Below are positions 20,278-28,840 of a DNA stretch of 64,000 nucleotides, piece by piece. Source of the stretch: JANJWP01 sp964482035. Its GTDB lineage: Bacteria > Patescibacteriota > Gracilibacteria > BD1-5 > UBA2023. The position numbers were made by a program, and so were the translations under genes. The notes beneath the pieces are model-generated. The model worked only from the letters and a program-made list of their open reading frames with translations. It did no database searches and was not told the origin of the DNA. Numbering within the stretch: position 1 is the first letter of the stretch; every line of letters begins with the position of its first letter. The stretch lies in assembly GCA_964482035.1 (NCBI GenBank), contig CAYZVC010000001.1, positions 620,001-684,000 on the forward strand, given 5' to 3'.

Positions 20278-20691
20278 ATGAAACTCATCGTGTATTCCGA
20301 CGGCTGAGCCCGTTGAAATCCCGGACCGGCCGGCCTCGGAGTCTATATCGCCGATACCGAAGGAAACCCCGTCGAACAGCGGTACAAGTACCTCTGAGAA
20401 ACCACCAACAACGTGGCGGAATACATGGGCGCTTACCTCGGAATCAAGCGGGCGATCGAACTCTGAGCTACCGAAATCGAGCTCCGCGCCGATTCCAAGC
20501 TCGTCATCGAACAGCTGTCCGGAAATTACAAAGTGAAGAACGAGGCGCTCAAGGCCATCCATGCCGACATCCGCGAAACCGTCTCGAACTGGGGAGGGAA
20601 AGTGAAATTCACCCACGTCCCCCGGGAAAAGAACAAGGATGCCGACCGGCTCTCGAACGTCGCGATGGACGAAGGAATGAGAAACCGCTAA
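20278..20691 (+). CDS. rnhA: Ribonuclease HI-like protein
   Basis: 137 residues with four UGA-Gly codons. It degrades the RNA strand of RNA-DNA hybrids. The N-terminal motif V-Y-S-D-G-G-A-R-G-N-P-G-P-A contains two TGA glycines. The other acidic residues lie in V-A-E-Y, R-A-D-S-K-L-V and K-D-A-D-R-L-S-N, giving the full D-E-D-D set. The gene is translationally close to atpG (4 nt) and carries its own terminator. Confidence 0.93.
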
Positions 20692-20714
20692 CCCCCTCGG
20701 GAAAGCGGTTTTTT
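20682..20714 (+). terminator. Terminator overlapping the rnhA 3' end
   Basis: AAACCGCT / AGCGGTTT stem followed by T6; the 5' arm includes the last rnhA codons. It ends the first half of the ATP synthase locus. Confidence 0.8.
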
Positions 20715-20740
20715 CATGCCCGAAAACGGGGAAAAACACC

Positions 20741-20769
20741 TTGAAACCGACGGAAGAACCTAATAGAAT
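20741..20769 (+). promoter_or_regulatory. Putative lipoprotein promoter
   Basis: TTGAAA (20741-20746), 17-bp spacer and TAGAAT (20764-20769), 32 nt before the ATG. Confidence 0.6.
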
Positions 20770-20801
20770 CAGCGGGCCTTATCCATTTCAAACCTACGAA
20801 C

Positions 20802-21290
20802 ATGCAGTTGAAAAAGACCCTCCCGGCAGCTCTCGCCGCCGGACTCCTCCTCGCTTCCTGTACCGCCAAGCCGACCGAAGAAATGCCGGCTCCGATTCCG
20901 CCGGCACCGGTAGGAACCGTCGTATCCCCGGACGCGGCGACCCCGTCGGAAAACACTCAGGCAGTCGCTTCAGGCGCATCGGTCACCACCGGTGCGGACG
21001 GCAGCATGACCGTCACCGCCGACGGAGCATCCGCCACCGTGGGTTCGGGCAACGTTTCCGCGACCGCCGACGGAGCTTCGGTACAAACCAAGGACGGAGC
21101 GACTTCCGCGACGACCGATAACGGGTCGGTCACCACCTCTGCCGACGGTTCGATGACCATCTCGGCCCCGGATGCGGGAACCACTACCGTAGGAAACGGA
21201 CAAATCGCAGCCCCGGGAGTCAGCGTGGGAGCTGACGGAAGCGTCAAAATGGACGCCGGAGCGGCCGGTGCCGCGACCATGGGTCAATAA
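20802..21290 (+). CDS. Ala/Gly/Thr-rich lipoprotein
   Basis: 162 residues. The signal peptide K-K-T-L-P-A-A-L-A-A-G-L-L-L-A-S-C ends in a lipobox (L-A-S-C). The mature part is a low-complexity tandem of short beta-like units (A-D-G-S-M-T-V-T-A-D-G-A-S-A-T-V-G-like, T-S-A-D-G-S-M-T-I), suggesting a repetitive beta-solenoid. It lies between rnhA and atpD but has its own promoter. Function unknown. Confidence 0.75.
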   Translation: MQLKKTLPAALAAGLLLASCTAKPTEEMPAPIPPAPVGTVVSPDAATPSENTQAVASGASVTTGADGSMTVTADGASATVGSGNVSATADGASVQTKDGATSATTDNGSVTTSADGSMTISAPDAGTTTVGNGQIAAPGVSVGADGSVKMDAGAAGAATMGQ

Positions 21291-21354
21291 TCGATCGGGA
21301 AGGCGGTTTTTCAAAGTACGGAAAACCGCTTCCACAAAGCCTTGAAACGGAAAA

Positions 21355-21380
21355 AAATCGTTTGGAAAAACGGTTTTTTT
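21355..21380 (+). terminator. Terminator after the lipoprotein gene
   Basis: AAATCGTTT / AAACGGTTT (9 bp with one G-T) followed by T-run. It overlaps the atpD promoter. A larger bulged hairpin lies just upstream at 21299-21330. Confidence 0.55.
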
Positions 21381-21389
21381 CTTTATACT
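21362..21389 (+). promoter_or_regulatory. Putative atpD promoter
   Basis: TTGGAA (21362-21367), 16-bp spacer, TATACT (21384-21389), 33 nt before the atpD ATG. It lets the beta subunit be expressed separately from the rest of the locus. Confidence 0.55.
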
Positions 21390-21422
21390 TTGCCGGTCTA
21401 TCTCACGTATTCAAATCTTCCC

Positions 21423-22820
21423 ATGAAAAAGGGTATCATCAAGCAGATTATCGGCGTCGTCGTCGACGTTCAGTTCGAAGGCGGTTACGTCCCGAACATT
21501 TACGACGCCCTCGAGGTAAAGGACGGCGAAAAGACCGTCGTTCTCGAAGTCCAGCAGCAGCTTGGCGACGGAGCGGTCCGCACCATCGCGATGAACCCGG
21601 TCGACGGCCTCAAGCGCGGTCTCGAAGCCGTGGCTACCGACGCCCCGATTTCCATCCCGGTAGGTCCGGAAGTCCTCGGCCGCATGTTCAACGTCCTCGG
21701 CGACCCGATCGACGAACAGAAGGCTCCCAAGACTAAGGAACGCCACCCGATCCACCGCAAGGCTCCGGAATTCACCGAACTCTCCACTTCCACCGAAATC
21801 TTCGAAACGGGTATCAAGGTCGTCGACCTCATCGCCCCGATGCTCAAGGGCGGAAAGGTAGGCCTCTTCGGCGGTGCCGGCGTAGGTAAGACCGTCATCA
21901 TGCAGGAACTCATCCACAACATCGCGAGCGAACACGGAGGATACTCCGTCGTAGCCGGCGTCGGGGAACGTACCCGCGAAGGGAACGACCTCTACCACGA
22001 AATGAAGGATTCCGGCGTCATCGACAAGACCGCGATGGTCTTCGGACAGATGAACGAAGCTCCGGGTCCGCGCGCCCGCGTTGCCCTCACCGGCCTCACC
22101 ATGGCGGAATACTTCCGCGACGTCGAAAAGCGCGACGTCCTCCTCTTCGTCGACAACATCTTCCGCTTCACCCAGGCAGGTTCGGAAATCTCCGCCCTCC
22201 TCGGACGCATCCCGTCCGCGGTAGGTTACCAGCCGACACTCGCGACCGACATGGGCGCGCTTCAGGAACGCATCGCTTCCACTAAGAACGGTTCCATCAC
22301 CTCCGTACAGGCGGTCTACGTTCCGGCGGACGACCTTACCGACCCGGCACCGGCCAACACCTTCGCCCACCTCGACTCCACCGTCAACCTCAACCGTTCC
22401 ATCGCCGAACTCGGCATCTACCCGGCCGTCGACCCGCTCGACTCGACTTCCACCATCCTCACCCCGAAAATCGTCGGTGAAGAACACTACGAGGTCGCCC
22501 GCGCCTGCCAGAAAATCCTCCAGCGCTACAAGGAACTTCAGGACATCATCGCCATCCTCGGTATGGACGAACTCTCCGAAGACGACAAGCAGACCGTCGC
22601 CCGCGCTCGTAAGATCCAGAAATTCTTCTCGCAGCCGTTCTTCGTCGCCGAACAGTTCACCGGCAGCCCGGGAGTCTACTCCAAACTTTCCGACACCGTC
22701 CGCGGTTTCAAAGCCATCATCAACGGCGAACTCGACCACGTAGGCGAAAAGCACTTCATGTACAAGAGCACCATCGAATCGGTTCTCGAAAGCTTTGAGA
22801 AGGAAAAGGCTGCCGCCTAA
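21423..22820 (+). CDS. atpD: ATP synthase F1 beta subunit
   Basis: 465 residues. Walker A G-G-A-G-V-G-K-T, catalytic Glu in G-E-R-T-R-E-G, and Walker B L-L-F-V-D-N-I-F-R are all present. The start is ATG before K-K-G-I-I-K-Q-I, matching the family N-terminus. A longer in-frame ATG at 21342 runs through promoter-like sequence and is rejected. No UGA codon. Confidence 0.98.
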   Translation: MKKGIIKQIIGVVVDVQFEGGYVPNIYDALEVKDGEKTVVLEVQQQLGDGAVRTIAMNPVDGLKRGLEAVATDAPISIPVGPEVLGRMFNVLGDPIDEQKAPKTKERHPIHRKAPEFTELSTSTEIFETGIKVVDLIAPMLKGGKVGLFGGAGVGKTVIMQELIHNIASEHGGYSVVAGVGERTREGNDLYHEMKDSGVIDKTAMVFGQMNEAPGPRARVALTGLTMAEYFRDVEKRDVLLFVDNIFRFTQAGSEISALLGRIPSAVGYQPTLATDMGALQERIASTKNGSITSVQAVYVPADDLTDPAPANTFAHLDSTVNLNRSIAELGIYPAVDPLDSTSTILTPKIVGEEHYEVARACQKILQRYKELQDIIAILGMDELSEDDKQTVARARKIQKFFSQPFFVAEQFTGSPGVYSKLSDTVRGFKAIINGELDHVGEKHFMYKSTIESVLESFEKEKAAA

Positions 22821-22831
22821 CCCTTTTCGCG

Positions 22832-23242
22832 ATGACCAAAGGCTTCCCCCACGCGCTCCACGGCACCGACATCCCGATTACCGTCCCGGACGATCCGGGA
22901 TGCGGGGTCGAAGCGATTAAGAAGAAGTTCTTCGGACACTACGAATCCGTCTCCATTGACGACCTCCTGCGAGAATACGACGAGCGTATCGACATATTCC
23001 GCGAATTCGGCAGACACGGCGAGGCCCGCATCCTTGAGGAGGGTAAACGTACCTGGAACGATCTCCGACCGAGAATCGGGGAAAGACGGTTCAAGGAAGA
23101 ACTCATCATGTCCTTGGCGCTCGCCTTGCATGCGACCTTCTCGATTACTACCGCCCCCTCGGGCTCCGAACGTCCGGGAATCGTCGAAATCCGCAAGAAA
23201 GTCGTCCACGGCACCGAACGCGCCGCCTCAAAAGAATCCTAA
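22832..23242 (+). CDS. Hypothetical protein inserted between atpD and atpC
   Basis: 136 residues, soluble and charged, no UGA codon. It contains L-R-E-Y-D-E-R-I-D-I-F-R-E-F-G-R-H-G-E-A-R, which looks helical. Spacing is 11 nt to atpD and 9 nt to atpC, so it belongs to the operon. No known domain was recognised. Together with the 258-aa gene, it is one of two unassigned genes embedded among F1 subunits. Confidence 0.7.
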   Translation: MTKGFPHALHGTDIPITVPDDPGCGVEAIKKKFFGHYESVSIDDLLREYDERIDIFREFGRHGEARILEEGKRTWNDLRPRIGERRFKEELIMSLALALHATFSITTAPSGSERPGIVEIRKKVVHGTERAASKES

Positions 23243-23251
23243 ACCGCCGCT

Positions 23252-23662
23252 ATGCGCTTTTCCCTCATTTCCATCACGAAGAAGGTTCTCGAAGCCGAAG
23301 TCGCCTCGGTAACCCTTCCGACCAAGACCGGAACCATCACCGTTCTCCCGAAACACGAACCTCTCGTAGCCGCCCTCAATCCGGGCGTTCTTTCGGTGAC
23401 CGTAGAAGGCAAGGTCCAGTCGTTCGCCATCGGCGGCGGCGTACTCGAAACCGACGGGGAAAACGTGTCCGTATTGGCCGACATGGTCGAAGCGGGAGCG
23501 TCCATCGACTCGGAAGCGGCCATCCAGCGTAAAAACGAAGCTGCCCGCCTTCTCAAGGAAGCCCGCGACGCCGGCTCCACCGACATGGAATCCCTCATCG
23601 CCCTCGAAGAGGAATACATGAAGGAAGAAGCCCGCGTAAAGCTCGCTTCCGGAACAATCTAA
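23252..23662 (+). CDS. atpC: ATP synthase F1 epsilon subunit
   Basis: 136 residues. The N-terminal beta sandwich shows L-P-T-K-T-G-T-I-T-V-L-P-K-H-E-P-L, then F-A-I-G-G-G-V-L-E-T and V-S-V-L-A-D. The C-terminal pair of helices ends in E-E-Y-M-K-E-E-A-R. Normal length. Confidence 0.95.
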   Translation: MRFSLISITKKVLEAEVASVTLPTKTGTITVLPKHEPLVAALNPGVLSVTVEGKVQSFAIGGGVLETDGENVSVLADMVEAGASIDSEAAIQRKNEAARLLKEARDAGSTDMESLIALEEEYMKEEARVKLASGTI

Positions 23663-23679
23663 CTCGAAACTTCCATTTG

Positions 23680-23710
23680 GATAACCCCCTGATATACTCA
23701 GGGGGTTATC
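23680..23710 (+). terminator. Terminator of the atpD-atpC operon
   Basis: A perfect 13-bp stem GATAACCCCCTGA / TCAGGGGGTTATC with a 5-nt loop; the following T-run is short (TTT). Confidence 0.8.
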
Positions 23711-23725
23711 TTTCATTACGGTCGG

Positions 23726-24508
23726 ATGCGCAAAACGATAAAAAAGGCCTGACTCTGGGTCGCCCAATGATCCACCATCGGCATTTCCGCGGTCCTTGCG
23801 GCCGGATTAGTCTCGATCGCCTTGGCCGCCCTCGACTTCTCGGACGTTCCGACGAACGTGACGTCCGGGTCGCAGATTTCGGCATCCGCTTGGAACGACT
23901 TGGCCTATAGGGTGAACAAATCCGTAAAGCAGGCGTCGCAGGTCGTTACCGTAGCCGGACAGAACGTAGGGATAGGAACCGCCTCTCCAGCGCAAACGCT
24001 CTCGGTATCGTGAGTCGTCGAATCCACTTCAGGCGGATTCAAATTTCCGGACGGAACGGTACAGACTTCGGCTACCTCCGGAAAAATCCTGAACGTCACG
24101 ATTAAAAACGACTGCACCCGAGTGGTAATGGGCGCTTCGCCGATGACGATGACGACTTTCACGGTCGATAAGAAGTCCGCGACGAGCACGCTCCTCATTC
24201 AAGGCTCTATCGCCGGTTGGGGAAATTATTCGTGAGATCTTACGCAAGGCTGGAAGTTCGGAACTTCGACGGAAGCCATAGGACAGCCGCTCATGTACGA
24301 ATCTTCCGCATATAGCCGCATATATTCCACGTCCGCAGTCATCGCCGGCCATACGACGACATGACCCCAAACGATGACGTTCAGGTATTTCTCCCAAAAC
24401 GGGGGGACTGCTGAAAAACCGTTCCTGGTTTACAATCCCAATTCTACCGACCAAAACCGCATCGCACAGACGTGTTCGGTATACACCGTCTGGGAAATCG
24501 GTCCGTAA
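23726..24508 (+). CDS. Secreted protein with tail-spike-like repeat
   Basis: 260 residues with five UGA-Gly codons; invisible as a gene under the standard code. An N-terminal TM/signal helix (about residues 10-35) is followed by S-A-S-A-W-N-D-L-A-Y-R-V-N-K-S-V. Next come N-V-G-I-G-T-A-S-P-A-Q-T-L-S-V and G-F-K-F-P-D-G-T-V-Q-T-S-A, motifs seen in tail-spike-like trimeric surface proteins. The C-terminal ~140 residues are beta-rich. It shares the W-N-x-(L/I)-x-x-x-V segment with the protein at 44245. Probably exported and surface bound. Confidence 0.7.
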
Positions 24509-24513
24509 CCAAA

Positions 24514-24541
24514 AAACCCGGCCTTACTCGGTCGGGTTTTT
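24514..24541. terminator. Bidirectional terminator overlapping the hflX stop
   Basis: AACCCGGCC / GGTCGGGTT (9 bp, one G-T), T-run on the plus side, A-run on the other. The hflX TAA (24524-24526) lies inside the hairpin. Confidence 0.8.
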
Positions 24542-25762
24542 CAATTCTTCCAATATCCTTCGCTTCAAGCGTTCCAATCCTTCCCCGCTGAACGCGGAAA
24601 CGAACTCGGGATCCGGAAGCCCCTGGATGGTCTTCGGAGCGGATTCGGCGTTTTCGGCGCCGCTGTCGGCCGTTTGACGCTTCGACTTGAAATCCGACGT
24701 CACGAGGGATGAAAACCCCGTAGCGGACGCCATTTTCAGTTCCATGACGCGTTCGGGGGGACAAGCGTCGATCTTATTGAAAACGAACAGCCGTTTCTGC
24801 TTGGCGCCGATTTTTTCGAGCGTTTCGTCGACGATGGCCATCTTTTCGTAGACCTTGGGGTCGCCCGCGTCGACCACGTGGAGCAGGAGGTCGGATTCGA
24901 TGGAGTCTTCGAGGGTCGAAGAGAACGCGGCGATGAGGTCGGGCGGCAAATCGCGGATGAAGCCGATAGTGTCGTTGACGAGGATTTCGGTTCCGCGTTC
25001 ACAGGATTCCGGGTCCGCCGGAGCGACGTACATCTTCCCTACCGACGTCCCGAGCGTGGCGAAGAGCTTGTCTTCGGCGAGGACGCCCTTGTGGGTGAGG
25101 GCGTTCATGAGGGTCGACTTTCCGGCATTGGTATATCCGACGATGCCCACCGTAGGAAACCCTACGCGCTTGCGGCGCTTGCGGTGTTCGGCACGGGTTT
25201 TTTCGTAGGTCTTGAGCTTCTCGTGGATGAGTTCGGATTTCTCGCGGAGGTGGCGTTTCATAATTTCGGTATTCGTTTCACCGAGACCGCGAGCTCAGGA
25301 CGCCCCGCCCTTCGATCCGCCTCACTGGCGGGAGAGTTCCATACCCATGCCGAAAATGCGCGGACCCATGTGCTTGATGGACGCGAGTTCGATCTGGAGC
25401 TTGGATTCCGGCGAATCGGCGTGGAGCGCGAAAATCTTCAAAATGAGGTCGACCCGGTCCCAAGCCTGCATCTTCGACTCTTTCTTGCGGAGCTCTTCGT
25501 TGACGTGGTAGATCTGCGCGGGCTTGAGGATGTTGCCGATGACGAGGAGTTCGGCCCCAAGTTCTTCGCCGAGAGCGACGAGTTCTTCGAGTTTTCCCGT
25601 GCCGACGTAGGTGGCGTAGTCGGGCGAATCGCGCTTCTGGACGCGCTTGACCACGGTAATGCCCCCGTACGTGGATACGAGGTTTTCCAGCTCGTCCATG
25701 CGGGCTTCGAGATCTTCTTTAGGGACTTCGCGCGGGGCGATGTCGACGATGACGGTTTTCAT
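24524..25762 (-). CDS. hflX: GTPase HflX
   Basis: 412 residues. HflX is a ribosome-splitting GTPase. The N-terminal domain (Y-V-G-T-G-K-L-E-E-L) leads into the Gly-rich linker G-G-G-S-K-G-G-A-S-G-A-R-G-L-G-E-T, with two TGA glycines that would cut the gene in two under the standard code. The GTPase domain follows: G-Y-T-N-A-G-K-S-T, D-T-I-G-F-I-R, N-K-I-D. The C-terminal end overlaps a shared terminator. Confidence 0.95.
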
Positions 25763-25787
25763 TGCCCTAAGGATACTGCGGTCGCGA

Positions 25788-25822
25788 CAAAAAACAAGAC
25801 CGCCCTGGCGGACGGTCTTGTT
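25788..25822 (-). terminator. topA terminator
   Basis: AACAAGACCG / CGGTCTTGTT stem. On the minus strand it is followed by at least six T. Confidence 0.85.
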
Positions 25823-25973
25823 GGAATACGCATTTCGGGGTTCCGCATGAGCGACTCCGCAGGATGTCCGACCTAATCGGGCCTAGCTCCTAGAGTCCTA
25901 AAGTCGCTACGGCCTCGTTTAGGTCGGACATCCGAGGACTGGAGCGAAAAGGAAGCTCCGAAACGCGTATTCC
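25823..25973 (+). repeat. Conserved-core hairpin element, copy 1
   Basis: Nested stems: an outer nearly perfect pair (25823-25844 with 25951-25973) and a perfect 15-bp inner pair (25862-25876 with 25919-25933). They enclose a 42-nt loop that carries the shared core CTCCTA..GTCCTAAAGTCGCT.CGGC. Located between topA and hflX. The stems are unrelated to those of copies 2 and 3, while the core is conserved. Confidence 0.75.
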
Positions 25974-25980
25974 CAGACGC

Positions 25981-28263
25981 CTACCCGAACGGATCCGGCG
26001 GGAGCGGGATTTCGCCTTCCGGTACCGGGGCGGACGCGGGAGCGGAACCCCCTTCTTCGTCGCCTTCGGCGTTCTTGGCTTCCTTCGGAAGGTTCTTGGC
26101 GTTCTTACAGTCCGGGTAGTTGGAACACGCGAGGAACGGACCGCGGCGCGAGCTCTTGACGGTCATGACGCCCTTTCCGCATTCCGAACACGCTTCCCCT
26201 CCGTATTTTTCCTGGAGGGCGACGAGTTTCGGATCCGGAATCTTACCGATCCACTTCACTTCCGGGTAGAGGCTCGACGCGAGGAAAGGGCCGAAACGGC
26301 TGTTCTTCACGACGATGGTTCCCCCCGCCGGACACGGCTTGCCTTCGTATTCTTCCTTGAGCGCTGCGAGACGTTCGGCTTCGCCCGGTTTCACGATATT
26401 CTCGATGAACGAACACGCCGGGTAGTTGGAACATCCGATGAAGCGTCCGGCCTTCGAGAACTTGTAGACGAGTTCGGATTTGCAATCGGGACATTCGCGT
26501 CCGACCTTTTCTTGGACTTTACCCTTCTCTTCGGTGGCGGCGAGGAGGCGCGCCGAGAATCCCTTGTAGAATTCGGTGAGCATTTCCTGCCACTCGAGTT
26601 CGCCTACGGAGACCTTGTCGAACTCGTTTTCGACCTTCGCGGTGAACTTGTAGTCCATCATTTCCGGGAAACGCTGTTCGAGGAAGTCGTTGACGGTGAA
26701 CGCGATGTCGGTGGGCGCGAGCTTCTTTTCCACCTTTTCGACGTAGCCGCGTTCGACGATGGTCGAGATGGTCGGAGCGTAGGTCGACGGGCGGCCGATG
26801 CCTTCGGCTTCGAGCTTTTTGACGAGGGCGGCTTCCGTGTAGCGGGACGGCGGACGGGTGAAGGTCTGCGTTCCGGAAATCCCCTTGGCCGGGAGCACGC
26901 TGCCTTCGGCGACGTACGGGAGCATCGAAGAATCTTCGCTTTCTTCTTCGTCAGTACCTTCGACGTAGAGCTTCATGAACCCCTGGAAGCGGATGACTTC
27001 GCCCTTGGCGGCCCAAATCTGAGATTCGGCGGTGGTCGGAACGAAGTGGTAGGTCGTGGTTTCGACGAGCGCTTCCTTCATCTGCGAAGCGACGGTACGT
27101 TCCCAGATGAGGCGGTAGAGGCGGAGTTCCTGGCCGTCGAGTCCGCAGTTTTCCGGAGTCTTGTCGATGTACGCGGGACGGATCGCCTCGTGCGCTTCTT
27201 GGGCGTTGGCCTGCTTGGTCTTGTATTTGCGGCCTCCCGGAATCGAGTACTCGGTTCCGAAGGTGGCGTCGATGTAGGCCTTGGAAGCCTGGATGGCGAA
27301 GTCGGAAAGGTTGACCGAGTCCGTTCTCATATAGGTGATGTGCCCGTTCTGATAGAGCGACTGGGCGACGCTCATGGTCGCGCCTACGGACATGCCGAGC
27401 TTGCGGGACGCTTCCTGCTGGAGGGTGGACGTGGTGAACGGCGCTCCCGGAACGCGGGCGCCTTCCTTCTTTTCGGAGTGGTCGAGGCGGAAGTTCGCGT
27501 TTACCGGAATTTCGATGCGGACGTTGCCCTTCTTGTCCTTCTTTTCCTTGGCGTTGTCCAAATCCGCGCCGACGTCGGCGAGGAGTCCCATGGCTTCGTC
27601 GCGGTTCTTCGGCTGAAAATTCTTTCCGCCGATCTTGGCGAGTTCGATTTCGAATTCGGCCCCCTCGTCGGTCGTGACGAGCGCCTTGAGTTTCCATCCT
27701 TCTTCCGGAACGAAAGCCTTGATTTCGCGTTCGCGTTCGACGATGAGCTTCACCGCGACCGACTGTACGCGGCCGGCGGAAAGGCCCTGCTTAATCTTCG
27801 TCCAAAGCACCGGGGAAATCTGAAAACCTACGAGACGGTCGAGAACGCGGCGGGACTGTTGGGCGTTGACCAAGTCCATGTCGATGTGGCGCGGATTCTG
27901 GACCGCGTGTTCGATGGCGCCCTTGGTGATTTCGTGGAAGACGATGCGGGAAACCTCTTTCGAGTCGAGTCCGAGCGCTTCGCAAAGGTGCCAGCCGATG
28001 GCTTCTCATTCGCGGTCCTCGTCCGTCGCTATCCATACCTTGTCGGCATCCTTTACGAGCTTTTTAAGTTCGGTGACGGTTTTTTTCTTCTCCTCGCTCA
28101 CGACGTAGCTCGGTTTGAAACCCCCGGCGATGTCGATGCCGAGGTTTTTCTTTTCGAGGTCGCGGATATGGCCCATCGAAGCCTTGACCATGAAGTCTTT
28201 TCCGAGGTATTTTTCGATGGTCTTGCCCTTGGCGGGAGACTCGACGATGACGAGGTTTTTCAT
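25981..28263 (-). CDS. topA: DNA topoisomerase I
   Basis: 760 residues. N-terminal TOPRIM (V-I-V-E-S-P-A-K, D-E-D-R-E-G-E-A with the Gly as TGA at 28006). The active-site Tyr lies in I-T-Y-M-R-T-D-S, and three C-terminal Cys4 zinc ribbons are marked by C-P-D-C, C-S-N-Y-P-A-C, C-S-E-C and C-S-N-Y-P-D-C. The middle C-P-A-G ribbon is degenerate. It relaxes negative supercoils. The start is ATG before K-N-L-V-I-V-E-S-P. It is followed by a terminator and hairpin copy 1. Confidence 0.97.
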
Positions 28264-28323
28264 GAATTCCGGGGGTTGTTCGGGCGGCAGGGTATGGGCG
28301 GTGAGGTCGAAAGTCAAAAGTTT

Positions 28324-28352
28324 TTGTACCTTATTATGGAACCGGCTATACT
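28324..28352 (+). promoter_or_regulatory. Putative promoter of the small lipoprotein
   Basis: TTGTAC (28324-28329), 17-bp spacer, TATACT (28347-28352), 38 nt before the ATG. Confidence 0.6.
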
Positions 28353-28390
28353 CCGGACGGAAACTTATTAAAAATAAACCGTCAAAGCGT

Positions 28391-28756
28391 ATGAAGAAAA
28401 TTCTCGCCATCGGAATCGCCGCTACCGCCGCGCTCTCTTCCTGTTCGATGCCTTGGTCGAAAGAAACCCCGTCCGACCTCCCGCCGCCGATTGCTCCGGC
28501 GAACATCCAGGGTCCGGTGGAAGTCGCGAACCAGAACGGCCAGCAACCCGCTCCGACGAAGGCCTGAAGCGGAATCGTCGAACCGGGGGTCCCCGTGGTG
28601 GCGGGTCCAAACGCTACCGCCCCGGCAGTTACCGGAACCGGAAAACAGGCAACCCTTTCCGGAGCGGCCGAAGACGCCGAGGTCAAGGAAGCGGTCAGCG
28701 AAATCGACAAGCTTTTCGACGGCATCGCGGGCGATTCCGGACCGGCCAAGAAATAG
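28391..28756 (+). CDS. Small lipoprotein
   Basis: 121 residues with one UGA-Gly. Signal peptide K-K-I-L-A-I-G-I-A-A-T-A-A-L-S-S-C with a lipobox (L-S-S-C), then a Pro/Ala/Gln-rich low-complexity mature part and a short acidic helix (V-K-E-A-V-S-E-I-D-K-L-F). It is divergent from topA. Function unknown; presumably envelope attached. Confidence 0.7.
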
Positions 28757-28778
28757 CACGGAGAATATTCTCGGATTT

Positions 28779-28807
28779 TTGACAGAAGGGAAAATAAGTG
28801 GTGCAAT
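28779..28807 (+). promoter_or_regulatory. Putative promoter of the SH3 protein gene
   Basis: A consensus TTGACA (28779-28784), 17-bp spacer, TGCAAT (28802-28807), 33 nt before the ATG. Confidence 0.6.
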
Positions 28808-28840
28808 AAACCCGCATCGCTTATTTTTCTTTTTCCGCAT

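Noticed and set aside
25823..25973. Hairpin elements as integron attC sites
   Set aside because: The outer boxes do not match the GTTRRRY / RYYYAAC core consensus, no integrase or cassette array is present, and stems are perfect rather than bulged.
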